From the NCBI GenBank assembly GCA_025449115.1, contig JAHLKC010000021.1, positions 124,001 to 188,000 on the forward strand: DNA of 64,000 nt, in the 5' to 3' direction. How positions within the stretch are numbered: position 1 is the stretch's first letter; each line of letters opens with the position of its first letter. The translations under genes were made by a program, and so were the position numbers. Below are positions 44,126-55,848 of this stretch, piece by piece. This stretch comes from Chytridium lagenaria. Taxonomy: Eukaryota > Chytridiomycota > Chytridiomycetes > Chytridiales > Chytridiaceae. A model generated the notes under the pieces. The model was not told the origin of the DNA, did not search any database, and saw nothing but the letters and a program-made list of their open reading frames with translations.

Positions 44126-45006
44126 TTAACCTCCAATGTTAGTCAACTGACTCTTAAAGATGCTCTCCCTGAAGAAAAATACCAATGGCACCAGCAAACT
44201 CCCCACGGCCACATCCAGCCTCAACTGAATCACAGAATAAATCCACAAGATGGCTAACCCCGGTGTCCTCAACATTCTCCCAAACGTTTCCATCCCTTCT
44301 GAATATTTCACAATCATCATCCCACTCACAGCCGACGCGATTGCCAGAACGAGTTGCGTGATGATCAATTTCCTGCGGGGACCGGATGTGAGGCATATGA
44401 TGAGGAAAAGAGCGATGGAGAGGGCTGGAACGCGGATGAGCATGCGAGAAAGAGTGAATTCGTCCAGGGAAGAGTATTGTTGGTGGACGGCATAGTCGAG
44501 GATTTGGTGAAGGATGATGAGGGGGACGGTGAGAAGGATGGCGGTGGGAATGACAGGAGGTTCGGCATTAGGGTCCGAATTGGCCTCATCGTCATCTTCG
44601 GCTTCAGAGGCGGTGTAGGAGACGTCTGTATCGTCGTCCTCGCCGTCGTCCAGCACTGCGTCAGAGTCATCGTTTTGAGTAGGTTTGGGCTTTGGAGCCT
44701 TGGCGGAGGGGTTGTAGCGGGGGTCCTTTTTTATTTTGTGAAGAATGCCAGTCTATGGGTAGAGTCGTCAGGCCACATACTATAGAAAAGAGGGTAGCCA
44801 GTGCTGGCAGTATAATCATCATGGGTTCTCCAAAAAGACCATGGGAACCGAGTAATGCCCACCTCCTCAATGATCCTCATCTGCTCCTCCTCTGAAATCT
44901 CCAACAACGGCTTTTTCTCTTCTTTCTGAGCTGTTGCTCCCTTCTTCTTGCCCTTGCGCTGGTGCACCGCGGGCGGCGCGTCAGGGACTTCTTCAATAGA
45001 AACCAT
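44126..45006 (-). CDS. DUF7719-like fungal membrane protein
   Basis: Two exons, 44863-45006 and 44126-44752, joined GAG|GTGGGC to CCATAG|ACTGGC, giving 256 residues without frameshift. The soluble N-terminus is Lys-rich, then a helix EEEQMRIIEETGILHKIKKD, an acidic linker (LDDGEDDDTDVSYTASEAED), and four hydrophobic segments: IPTAILLTVPLIILHQILDY, VPALSIALFLIICLTSG, LVLAIASAVSGMMIV and GLAILWIYSVIQLRLDVAVG. The TPGLAILWIYSV stretch matches the hallmark of a conserved fungal family of unknown function (DUF7719) as I remember it. Probably an internal-membrane protein; function unknown. Starts 193 bp from divergent SHMT, so the two share a promoter region. Confidence 0.7.
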
Positions 45007-45199
45007 CTGACAACGAAGTTGAAGGCAAAAAAACGTCCCCAAAAATCAAAGTAGTGGTGCACTTTCTTTTTTTTCAACCCCATTCTTTCCCTCGTGGTCA
45101 ACGATCGTTGACCCAACAGACGCTGTTCAAAACGCCTCTTGCCGCTTCCAGTTTTCTACGATCCCTGTTCTACCTTGGACTTGAAGTTGGAATTCATAA
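45007..45199. promoter_or_regulatory. divergent promoter region between the DUF7719-like gene and SHMT
   Basis: Only 193 bp separate the two start codons. It includes CTTTCTTTTTTTTCAACCCC and CAACGATCGTTGACCC (a palindromic CAACGATCGTTG at about 45100-45111). No TATA box is evident. Regulatory role is inferred from position. Confidence 0.5.
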
Positions 45200-47228
45200 A
45201 TGTTGTCATCGTGTGTGCGTAGGAGGGTTACCTCTGCTTTGTCGTTGGGGAGCGTTGCTCGCGTCCGGGTTGCTGCAACGGGGAATGTTTGCCTCAACAC
45301 AATTTCGCAGCGTTTTGGTGTAAGGTCTATTACTGCCTCAGCACAGCAGGATGTGAAGGTAATGATTTCTTGTTGCATTCCATAATGCGTGCGGAACGCA
45401 TGCATATCTATTAGGAATGTGGCATGGAGGTTGACGGTTCAGATGGTGGTCTAACTTTTTGATATGTAGAAACTGAACGAGGCACTCCTGACTTCCGACC
45501 CTGAGGTGTTTGATATCATCGAAAAGGAGAAACAGAGGCAGAGGGAGAGTATTGTGCTCATTCCGTCCGAGGTTTGACTTCATGTGTGGAAGCGTTGCAC
45601 TCACTGCTTTGTATAGAACTTTACATCGAAGGCTGTGATGGATGCTCTTGGTTCTGTTATGCAAAACAAGTACTCGGAGGGGTACCCCGGCGCAAGATAC
45701 TATGGTGGGAATGAGTTTATTGATATGGCGGAAAGGCTTTGTCAGAAGAGGGCATTGGAGACCTTTGGGTTAGATCCCGCAAAGTGGGGTGTGAACGTGC
45801 AGGCTCTTTCAGGTAAGTAGTAGCCTTGTTAGCTATTTTTGGCTTTAAGTTGACTGACTGGGATGCGCATCCAACAGGCGCACCTGCCAACCTTTACGTT
45901 TACCAGGCCGTCATGAAGCCTCATGAAAGATTAATGGGCCTTGACCTTCCACACGGTGGCCAGTAAGTACCAGATTTCCCAGTTACTAATGCAATGCCTA
46001 ACAAAACCCTTAAAGCCTTTCCCATGGCTTCCAAACCGACACAAAGAAGATCTCTGCCATCTCCGTCTACTTCGAATCCATGCCCTACCGTCTTAACGAG
46101 CAAACTGGCATCGTCGATTTCGAAATGCTTCAAAAAACCGCCTCCATTTACCGCCCAAAGTCATCATCGCAGGTGCTAGCGCCTACCCCCGAAACTGGGA
46201 TTACGCCAAGATGAAGAGCATTGCATCCTCTGTCAACGCTTACCTCCTTGCTGACATCGCGCATATTTCGGGTCCGGTGGCTGCAGGTGTTTTGCCAAGT
46301 CCTTTCGAATACGCGGATATCGTGACGACGACAACTCACAAAACTTTGAGAGGACCGAGGGGGGCGATGATCTTTTACAGGAAGGGTGTGAGGTCCGTGG
46401 ATAAGAAGGGCAAGGAGGTGATGTATGATCTGGAGAACCCGATCAATGCTTCCGTCTTTCCGGGACACCAGGGAGGACCGCATAACCACACCATCACTGC
46501 GTTGGCTGTTGCGTTGAAGCAGGTATGTAGTTCTATTGCTTATCCTTAGACCTGCATAAGAGCTTTAATGTTTATCGATGTCGCTCTATAGGCTCAAACT
46601 GTAGAGTTTAAGGAGTATCAGGTCCAGGTACTTAAGAACGCCAAGCGTCTTGAGGAAGGCTTCCGCAAACTCGGCTATGAGATGGTGGCCGGTGGAACTG
46701 ACACCCATCTCTTACTCCTCGATCTTAGGAAAAAGGTATCATGATGCTTTTTTAGTGATCCAAAGGCTGACAAATTTGTATGGTTAGAACATTGACGGTG
46801 CACGTGTGGAGCGTATTCTTGAACTCGTTAACATCGCGGCAAACAAGAACACTGTTCCTGGAGACAAGAGCGCTTTGATTCCTCATGGGCTTAGGATGGG
46901 ATCTCCCGCCATGACCTCGCGTGGACTGTCGGAGGAGGACTTTGACCACATTGCTGGATTTGTGGACAAGGCGATTAAGATCGCGATTGAAGTGAATGCA
47001 ACTGCTAAGGGTGGGTATTTTCATAAATATTCTGTTTTGGTTGTACACCAGGTATTGACTTCAAATGTCCTTTTTGTATTTGCAGGCACTAAGCTTAAGG
47101 ACTTCAAGGAAAGTGTTGGTGATGGTAGTCACCTTGCCAGCGTCCAAGCACTCAAGAAGAGTGTCGCTGAATTCGCTAAGAAATTCCCGACTGTTGGCTT
47201 TGAGGAGTCTACTCTTCGATACAAGTAG
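45200..47228 (+). CDS. SHM1: serine hydroxymethyltransferase, mitochondrial form
   Basis: Eight exons: 45200-45358, 45470-45571, 45617-45812, 45878-45962, 46016-46522, 46592-46735, 46788-47010, 47086-47228; 519 residues, normal for the mitochondrial form. The first exon ([20 protein letters not shown]) is Arg/Ser-rich and acid-free, a presequence. Family signatures are [58 protein letters not shown], and the PLP-binding [13 protein letters not shown] with the Schiff-base Lys. It interconverts serine and glycine with tetrahydrofolate, supplying one-carbon units. One base is missing near 46156 (CGCCCAAAGTC should carry an extra C), shifting frame between IYRPK and VIIAGAS. The intron phases demand the correction. 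The stop is 128 bp before RAD2. Confidence 0.95.
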
Positions 47229-47356
47229 TCTTTTTTCTCTTGTGTGTATTTTCTTCGTCGTTTCCGTTTCTGTTGGTGTGTTGGGTTTAGAGTGCATTTT
47301 TTCTTATAAAAAGCAAATTGTCAGAAAGTGTTTTGTGACTGTGCATCGTGCATGCG

Positions 47357-50300
47357 ATGGGTGTCAAGGGGCTTTGGCAACTTATTGAGCCCGCGGCAAC
47401 GAATGAGAGACTCGAGACGCTTGCCGGGAAGAGGCTAGCAATAGATATCCTTTTTTCATGCAAATTACCACCGCTCATGTGGTTGCTTTTTTGTATTAAA
47501 GTTTCTTCGTTGTCTTCGAATTATTGTGAAAATAACATCCTTAACTTGTGTGATTACATGCGAGTATATGGCTTCATCAATTCCTTAAAGCGATGCGAGA
47601 CGCCGAGGGGAATCCAGTGCGAGGTGCACATCTCCTCGGTTTTTTTCGTAGGATATGCAAGCTTCTTTTCTACGGCGTCCAGCCCGTATTTGTATTCGAT
47701 GGTGGCACTCCTGTATTGAAGCGAGCGACTGTTGTAGCTAGGCGACGAAGACGAGCAGATGCAGACGCGGTGTGTGCAAAGGACTGCGGAAAAGCTTTTG
47801 ATGGCACAGTTGCAAATGAGGGCTGTTCAAGAGGTTGAGGCTGCGAGGTTTGTGTGGCATACGCATTTATATCTGATATTTTCCAGAGACGGGCGGAAGG
47901 AGTCGAGTTTGCCAGAGGGCGTGAGGTACATGGAGGATACGGTGGTAAATGTACAGGATACTGGGAGAGGGAAGAAAGGGAAAGGGACGGGTCTGGAAAA
48001 GGCTAAAGAGAAGAAGGCTTCGCCTATTAAAAGGACGGCTTCTGATCCTGCTGCAGATGAACAGGAAGCGATGGCGAACACTTTGCGTCAAAAAAGGAAG
48101 CGTGACGAGTTTGAGCTTCCGGCAGTGGACGAAATAGCGTACGTCTTTATAATTTTTACGTCCATTCTGACCTAATAAGCAACGTCGTGGCCTTGGCGAG
48201 CGATCCTCGCTTGGCTGATGAAAGGGAACTGCATGATTTTATTAAGGAACACCGCGACACGGTCGACCTCAATTCACTCAACCTCGAATCCCAAAGCTTT
48301 GCTGATCTACCCGTCGAGCTTCAGTACCAAATCATTCTCGACCTCAAAACGACATCCCGTCAAGCTTCCTACACCAGAGTAGAAGAACTCCAAGCCGTCC
48401 CATCTGCGATTGATTTTAGTCTTCTCCAAATTCGTAATCTCGTCCACCGCAATACGCTAACCGAAAAATTGTTTGACATTGCAAGAACCGGAGGAATCAG
48501 TTCCAACCCTGTTGTAGCGAAAAGAAGCAAGTTTTTTGAGAAGCGAAAACAACAGTTAGAAAGTTCCGAAACGAATTGCTTCAATGAAGGGGAGGGAGTA
48601 TATGCTGACGAAGAATGACGATGCAGCGGGGGCGGGACATACAATGGCCTGGGCAGAGACGGGGGTGACTGGGAAGATTGTAGAGAACGGGAAGATATCG
48701 AATAATCTTTCGGACTTCATTCAGAGGCAGAGAAAGATGAAGTTGATTGAGTTGGATGATGATGGAAAGATCGTTTAAGGAGGGAGAGTATAATGAGGAT
48801 TCTGAAGAAGACGAGGTATTTGAGGAGGTGAAGACAGATCAGGCAGTTTTGGAGAGTTACGTGAATGCCGGGGTCATGTTTGAAGATTTTGATGGGGATG
48901 TGGACAAGGTTATGGTGGACGAAGATAAAGAAAATGAATCACCGTCGCGGATGGATGTAAATAAGCCACGTCTATTGGGGGCTTGAGGTGGACGACGATA
49001 TGAGTCCTCAGGAGATTGAACGGTTGTTTGCCGAGAAGGAGCAAGATTTCTACCTAAGCAGTTTGAGTGGACCTTCTAAGACGTCATATACTTTTCAAGA
49101 AGAACCAATTCTGAACGAAGAGCCTGTTCCCACGCCTATTTCGTTACAGGAAGCTTATCCTATGAACCTCGATTTTTGGGTCGCGTTAGCCCCCGCCTCT
49201 ACGGAAAAATACTTTGAAGATCATAAAAACGAAGTCGCAGCTATATGCAATGAAGACAGTGTGGACGGTATCACGGACCGATTATTTCAAGTACACAGAC
49301 GTAGAGATAAGCTGCCTGAACATTCCGATGAGGTTGATTATGTGTTTGGGTTCATGGAGAAGTTACTGGAGGCGCGGGTTGAAGACGTTAAGAGGAGATT
49401 TTGCTGTGAGAAATGCTGACGAAGATGACGACGCACCATTATTTTCGGATGATGAAGATACAGTCGTCACAATACTCAAAGAATTCAAGATGGGCCTTAC
49501 ACTGCAAGCACCAGTGTGATGAATGCGCCGTCTCTGCCTCCCCACAAATTTAACGTGAGTTCCATGCCAAATCAGCCGATAGAGTATGAAGCTACTTTGG
49601 ATATATTTTCGGATGAGGATGAAGGATTGACAGTGCCTTTAATTGTCGGAAATGAGAATCTCTCAAGCGCTTAGCGTTGGAGGTGCAGCAAGAATTTCGA
49701 TGGAAATGAAGCTTCATTTTGGATAAAAAAGAAGGAATACCAGCGTCTTCAACATATCAATTGGTCAAAACTATCGAGGATGAAGCTTCTCCCTCGACTA
49801 TGAAAACCCTCGTGAAACCGGATGGCCTTCTTCCAATCACTTCATCAACTTCTGCCTTACTAACATTTGCCAGCCGATCTTGCAGCCGATAAGGAGGAAT
49901 CGCCATTATTTTCTTTTAAAAAGGATATTTCCGATGTTAGTATGGTTGAAGCCTCTAGTAGGATCGTAACGATGAACGAAGAGCATCCTTTGAAGATTTC
50001 AGACGAGGATATCGCTCTTATGTCAGATAGCGAGGAAAATGTGGGCAAGAGAATGTGGTCAGATAATGCGCAGCGAATTCGGTTCGTCTTTGGCTCCTGT
50101 GCCCGCAGTATCTAGGCTTGGCAACGGCCCTATGGCATCAGATAACGGCGCGAAGGGATTAGATGTGATAGGTTTGCCTCTCCCCATGCTTAAGACCTCA
50201 AGTTCAATGGAGTGCTCTGATCCTAATGCACTTGAAGACTCACTTGCTGCCGAGAAGAAGCCTTTGGTAATTGGCACGAAAAAAAACTGTGGCTTTTGCT

Positions 50301-52139
50301 GTTGACGAAGAGGCAAATGCTGCCGTGGCTTCTGTGGGCGAAATTTAGAGGACTTTAGAAAGTCCGAGGAGGAAGATAATATTACTATGGCAAATGGGTC
50401 TACTGCTGGCAGTAGCGCAAACCCATTATCAGCCGTAGAAAAGTCGATAAATTTAGACTATCTCCCTAAAGCTCCTCCTATCCGCACACCGCAATCTGTA
50501 ATATCTCAAAAACCCCCATCCCTACCATCGCCCGAACCAATGCCAGCAGACGTCTCCGATCACGAGTCCGATCATGAAGACGAACATGACTCTTCAACCA
50601 TTCACGACAACGGAAGCCGAAGACGAACGACTCGGCGTCGCACCCGCCGCACCCGAGGAAGACGAAGATTTCGTCCGTTTTGTCGCTCAAATTCAGAACC
50701 GCTCATTTGGGGAGATGGCGGACGGTATTCTGATCGAATGAGCGTATTGGTGGGTCAAAGACGGAAGGATAAACGAGACGCGGATACAATTACGTCAGAG
50801 ATGGTTGCGGAGAGTCAGGTAATAGGTTAAAATGATGATGATGATTTAATGATTCGTGTAGGAATTACTTAAACTTTTCGGACTTCCTTATATCATTGCG
50901 CCTATGGAGGCTGAATCCCAATGCGCGTGGCTCCTCAACGCTAACCTCGGTCGACGGTATCGTTACCGACGATTCCGATGTCTTCCTCTTCGGCGGCAAA
51001 GTCGTCTACAAGAACGTCTTCAACCAAAACAAATATGTCGAATCATATACATTGGAGAGACTTGAGGGGACGATGGGTTTACAGAGGCGGTGGCTTGTGT
51101 TATTGGCGTATCTTTTGGGGAGCGACTACACTGAAGGTGTGCCTTCAGTGGGCATTGTGAGTGCGATGGAGATTTTACGGGAGTTTTCGGGGGTCGGTAG
51201 AGGGATTGAGGAGGAAGAGGTTGGATATAATGATTTAAAATGTTTGGAAGAGTTTAAAATGTGGGTCCGGGATGTGCAGATGGGGGAGAAGGATGGTGTG
51301 AAATCGGCTTTTAGGCAGAAATTTGTGAGTGGGTTTTAGGTTTGCTCCATTATTATTTTTTCCATCGGTGAGTATGTGAAAAGTGGCTCACTATAGCTAT
51401 TTCGTTTAGAGAAAACGCGCAAAAGGGATTGAACTCCCAAATCACTTCCCGGATCCGAGAGTTTTGAGGCGTATTTTCATCCTCAAGTCGATGAAGAGAA
51501 TAGGGAATTTACGTGGGGTTCGCCGGACTTGAATGAGATTCGTGATTTCATGGAAGAAAAAGCTGGGCTATCGCCTTCCAAGACGGATGATGTTTTGATT
51601 CCCGTTATACGCGAAATGGTAAGCTTATGAATTTCTTTAAAAGTTTTTGAAAGTTTGGGTCTAACTTCTGGTCCAGGATAAGCAGCGGTCTGGACCGAAG
51701 CAACTGTTGTTGGACAGGTTTTTTCAAAAGAACTCTACCTCCGTTCACCATAGCTCCCGAGTTTCGGTGAGATTTTTCACCATTCATTGCGCCTCACTAA
51801 TGGGTTTTTAGAAAGTGGTGGAGGACTTGAAAGCCAGCCGAACGGGTAACAGCCCCGTCAAGGACAAGGCTATCGAAAAGCCGGCCAGCCCGGTCTCGTC
51901 CCCGAAACGCAAACGAGGAGGAGATGATTCCCCTACATCAACTTTTTTGAGTCAGGAACGAGATGCACCCGCCATCCGTGTCATCCATCATCACGGCTGC
52001 AAGGAAACGAACCAGAGGAAGAGGAAGAGGACGCGGACGTGGTGGAACCAGAGGTGCTATCGTTCCTCGCCGTACAGCCGCGACCATAACCGTTCCTGAC
52101 GACGACGGTTCCAGCTCCTCCGATTCTGGGAGCGACTGA
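47357..52139 (+). CDS. RAD2: XPG/Rad2 nucleotide excision repair endonuclease
   Basis: Exons: 47357-47444, 47558-47847, 47887-48138, 48180-50818 (a long spacer that may hide introns), 50862-51324, 51410-51618, 51677-51766, 51812-52139. The N-domain [18 protein letters not shown] is followed by [20 protein letters not shown] and PVFVFDGG (catalytic Asp). The I-domain reads [20 protein letters not shown], then [13 protein letters not shown] and [15 protein letters not shown]. The long acidic spacer between them separates XPG/Rad2 from FEN1/EXO1. The C-terminus has NHFPDPRV, a PCNA-binding box QLLLDRFF at about 51706, basic KRKRGG, an Arg/Gly tail and ends DSGSD. It makes the 3' incision in excision repair. 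Single-base corrections are needed near 47780, 48590, 48775, 50965 and elsewhere. Intron 1 is AT-AC. Confidence 0.88.
47445..47557 (+). other. U12-type AT-AC intron in RAD2
   Basis: The intron starts ATATCCTTTT, the exact minor-spliceosome 5' site, and ends TGATTAC. It has a U12 branch-site match TCCTTAAC at 47538-47545, with the branch A 12-13 nt before the AC end. Splicing ATA-G|..|AT-GCG restores the conserved [19 protein letters not shown] frame. Retaining the sequence, or using any GT-AG pair nearby, does not. Confidence 0.9.
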
Positions 52140-52271
52140 AAATCGCTCACAATCTCCTCTTCCCGCCATGATTTGTACAAAATACACAAAGGAAATTAAC
52201 CAGTAGTTACGGTATGCAAGGGTGATGATGTGCCAAAAAGCATATGTATGTGAAGTGTGTAGAGGTTGCAT

Positions 52272-52753
52272 TCAGAAAAGGATCTTTTTGAAAAAGGTCC
52301 ACCAGGTTTTCTGTTCGGGTTCGCTTTCTTGGACAGGTCTTTCGCGCTTGGGGAGCCATTCTACCGGATGTGAACGGTATATGGGCCAAGGTGGGGATGC
52401 AGACCTGTTCGTTGTTTAGTATGATTAACGAGTGGAAAAAAAAAAAGGAAGTCCGACCATTCCAGTGACGATTAGCCAGCGACGAGGATCATCATTGTCA
52501 TGAAAAGGGACTGCTGAACGAATCCGACAGTAAAGCCTACCGCCTGATGGTGGAAGAAGTTAGGGTGATCAAAAATGAGAGTGTAAAATGAACGTGAGCT
52601 TACACCAAATGCGGTCAAGATCCAGTGCATCAGCGCCTCTGCACGCCTTTGGCCCTCAAAATCCTGGTTCAAGAGGATGGAGATTAGGTATAGGGATTAG
52701 GGAGTAAAGGGTGTAGATGTGATGATGCTTACCGCCTTGATGTCCCAAACCAT
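52272..52753 (-). CDS. SPC1: signal peptidase complex subunit 1
   Basis: Exons on the minus strand: 52733-52753 (21 nt, MVWDIKA), 52604-52663, about 52470-52543, and 52272-52404. The protein reads DFEGQRRAEALMHWILTAFG, then AVGFTVGFVQQSLFMTMMIL, and after a last intron SPPWPIYRSHPVEWLPKRER to the end. This is the SPCS1 pattern: a short cytosolic start (D.EGQ..AE), two membrane helices, and PPWPIYRRHP.KWLP. It is a small ER-membrane component of the signal peptidase complex. The end of exon 3 needs a single-base change near 52478 (GCTGGCTAATCG), so that junction is uncertain. It converges on RAD2 with 132 bp between stops, and diverges from RFC3. Confidence 0.8.
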
Positions 52754-53272
52754 TTTGAAAGTGAATTTTGTGTTGGACAAGTTGCTTGCAAGTTGAGCTC
52801 TGACCAACTCTTGAGAATCAGTACGATGAGGGCGATACTGGTGGCGATCACTACTCTTTCATTCCTGTAGCCTAGTTAGCATGTGATGTATGGCATGCGA
52901 TTCATTTTCTTTGAAGATCATAAACAATACATGATGTACGTGCGTGTCGTTTACGATATCTTCTGTCTCTTCATGTTCTTGTATGATCTGGAAATCAAGC
53001 TGAGCCAGTTACATTATGTCGAATAAATGTTAAAAGGTGCCATTCTCATCATGACGCTCCAATGTGCATGAACGATCATGTCAAAGGAAGAAGAGAAGGA
53101 AGGGAAAGTCAGGCTTGTCCGAATTTCCTGACAAAAGAGCAATGATGGGAGCAACCAGCGACAACGAAGAAATGGGCGACTCTGAGATGATTCGCCCCAT
53201 CTCACCTTTAAGGGCATCAGCTGAAAGTAAAGGAAAGCAAGCAGCTATTTTACTGCCAACCAAGATAATACG

Positions 53273-54795
53273 ATGGTCGAGGAGGCGTTGCCGTGGGTTG
53301 AAAAATACAGACCAACACAGATGGACGAATTGATTTCGCATACGGATATCATCACTACAAGTGCGTAACTGTTCTTCTCTTGATATGCCTTTTTTAAAGG
53401 AGGGGCGATGCACAGTGACTTCTTTTAATGGGATGGTGTACTGATGGACCTTTTCCTAGTCACACGCTTTATTGACGAGAACAAGCTCCCTCATTTGTTG
53501 TTCTATGGACCTCCTGGAACAGGAAAGACGTCACTAATTCTTGCGTGTGCAAGGCGCTTGTACGGTCCTCGGTTCCGGTCCATGATCCTTGAGGTACAGC
53601 ATAAGATGATTCGGAATGCTACGACAGTCTAAGCTAACCATGCTTATGTTTTATCTTGTTATATACAGTTAAATGCCTCTGATGATAGAGGTATCGATGT
53701 CGTTCGTGAGCAGATCAAGAATTTTGCAAGCACAAAAAAGATCTTTAGGTCATTATCGCAAACTTGCGCATATTGCAGTTTTATTTGATTTCACGCCATT
53801 CTTCGTTAACATTGTTTTAGCTCTGGTTTTAAACTTATTATTTTGGACGAGGCTGATGCTATGACACAAATAGCTCAAAATGCGCTGAGAAGAAGTAAGT
53901 TTTATTCTTTTTAAAGCTATTTCTCTGTTCTTTAACCTTATGAGTTTTAACCTGCAAATGTCTTTTATCAAGTCGTTGAAAAGTACACAATGAACGTTAG
54001 GTTCTGCATCATCTGTAACTATGTGAGCAAGATTATCCCCGCGCTTCAATCTCGTTGCACACGATTCCGATTTAAGCCCTTACAAGAAGACCACATTCGC
54101 GACCGACTGGATTTTGTCGTGCAGAGCGAGGGGTGAGCGAAAAATAAAATAATAACCTGAAAGTCTAATTCATATTTATTTAGGGTTAACATCACTGAGG
54201 ATGGACGGAAAGCAATTTTAAGACTATCCGGAGGAGATATGCGAAGGACGCTAAATGTCCTACAGGCAGTGCATGCTGCCTATGATGAGGTGAATGAAGA
54301 GTCGGTGTATGCATGTGTGGCGGCACCGATGCCTCGGGAGATTTTTAAGATTGCAGAGTGGATGTTTAACGAGGACTTTGATGTTGCGCTTTCACGTAGG
54401 ATCACTTTTTCTTTTATTCGTCTCTTTTTGTGAATACTTTTACTCTATCTCGATGCTTATTTCTGCATTTCTTTCATTTTATTTTTGTTGTTTATGCAGG
54501 CGTTGGCGCGTTAAAGACAGAAAAGGGCCTTGCTCTTAGCGAAATTATTGTTGAGCTTCACAATACGATATCGGCCATGGAAATTCCTCCAAACGCAAGA
54601 GCCTACTTGCTATCCAAGTTGGCAGAATTCGAGTGAGTTTATCATGATTAGGGGGGATAGTTTTTAGTTTTCTAATACTTTGTTTTTCTCTTTCTTTGAC
54701 AAAGGTTCAACCTGTCTGTTGGATGCAACGAAAAGGTGCAGCTGAGCGCTTTAGTCGGCGCTTTCCGCCTCTCTGTTGATTTGGCAACACGTTAA
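53273..54795 (+). CDS. RFC3: replication factor C subunit 3 (human RFC5 type)
   Basis: Eight exons: 53273-53360, 53460-53593, 53669-53748, 53821-53894, 53973-54132, 54184-54395, 54500-54632, 54705-54795; 323 residues with every junction in frame. Motifs in order: LPWVEKYRPTQMDELISH (RFC box II), Walker A FYGPPGTGKTS, LNASDDRGIDVVREQIK, Walker B LIILDEADAMT, FCIICNYVSKIIPALQSRCT (sensor 1 and the SRC arginine finger) and GGDMRRTLNVLQ (sensor 2). The FCIICNY form points to yeast Rfc3/human RFC5 among the small subunits. It is part of the clamp loader that puts PCNA on primer ends. The start at 53273 is the nearest in-frame ATG. A longer N-terminus from 53064-53270 is possible but needs a frame change. 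Confidence 0.93.
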
Positions 54796-55848
54796 TGGGC
54801 TCTTTGTCCTTGCTGTACTTTTGACATAAATGGTTTTAAGACTCCGCCATATCATTTACCCTAGTCGTTAGGCAGCGGGACAGCAATTTCCTCATTATGA
54901 ACTTGTCACCCTGCAATATGAATTGCACTGGCATGGGTTAAAAGAACACGGACTACAGCTGGATGCCTTTTTTTGTAGTTGAAGTACTTCACAACAACTT
55001 GTGGAAATATACATGTTGTAGAGTTGGGGTACATTTAGCAGCTTTTAAAGCCTCAAGCTCAAATTCTTGTTTTTCAGTATATTCGCAGGTTCATTGACTC
55101 TGCCCACAACCTCTTCATCGTTCATTCCCCCGCATCTCAAGTTGTATGATGTAAAAAAGGTCGATTACTTACCTACCTGCCTAAGAGCACACTGTTTTCA
55201 CACAGAGTTCAACGACTGCAAGGGTTATGGGGAAGGAAGGATACCTATATGGCAAGAATAATAATATAGAGGTTGAAAAATAAAAATAAATAAATAAATA
55301 AATTAAATATATTTTACATTTTGGAGGCTGTTACACAGAATATACCACCAATCGAGGTTGTGCAAAGGGCAAGGGGGGGTGTGGTAGTAATAGTATCAGC
55401 TCAACTCAACTCACCTCACCCTGTAGTGGTAGCTGGAGCACACACATACACTGTTCGACACACACTCACACACACTACACACTACACACACTACACACAC
55501 ATTAGCATACCCCACAACTACCTATCTACACATCGATCAAAACGAGCTCTACACTACTGATTTGTTGGGCATTTGAACGGCACATCAGCTCCGTCGTTGG
55601 TCTCTAGTCTACCAACCAAATCTTCTGTCTTTTCCATCAGCGATCTCGCGGTAGGAAGGCACTACAAAGATCGCTGTATCCGTCAAAAGGGTCTTTTGGA
55701 GACGGTGAGAAGAAACTGCTGGCCGGTGATCAACCTCCAAACAGCCCACATTCCTTACACTTTATCCGAAGAATCATTCATATCATTCACTGACCATTGT
55801 GTCTGAAAAACTACTAAGCTCGGTTTATGGCTAATATGCAACGGATGG
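54796..55848. other. spacer with CA-rich and A/T-rich simple repeats
   Basis: Between RFC3 and the SH3-RA gene. An AAATAAATAAATAAATAAAT tract lies at about 55284-55312 and a degenerate (CA)n/(CACTA)n tract at 55438-55505. The open frame at 55573-55806 shows no domain. The region just upstream of 55849 probably holds the SH3-RA promoter. Confidence 0.5.

Noticed and set aside
47445..47600. A conventional GT-AG intron in RAD2 exon 1-2
   Set aside because: No GT-AG pair in the region restores the RLAIDASIW sequence; the AT-AC pair does so exactly. A second CCTTAA-like string at 47582-47587 lies in the coding exon and is coincidental.
47357..52139. Reading as FEN1 or EXO1
   Set aside because: The N- and I-domains are separated by a spacer of about 900 residues, as in XPG/Rad2; FEN1 and EXO1 have short linkers.
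53064..53272. Extended N-terminus of RFC3
   Set aside because: The upstream frame is out of phase with the exon starting at 53273 and shows no RFC-like sequence; kept only as a possibility.
55438..55505. CA-rich tract considered as a telomere-like or CRISPR-like repeat
   Set aside because: Units are irregular (CA, CACTA), without spacers or a telomeric unit; a simple-sequence tract.
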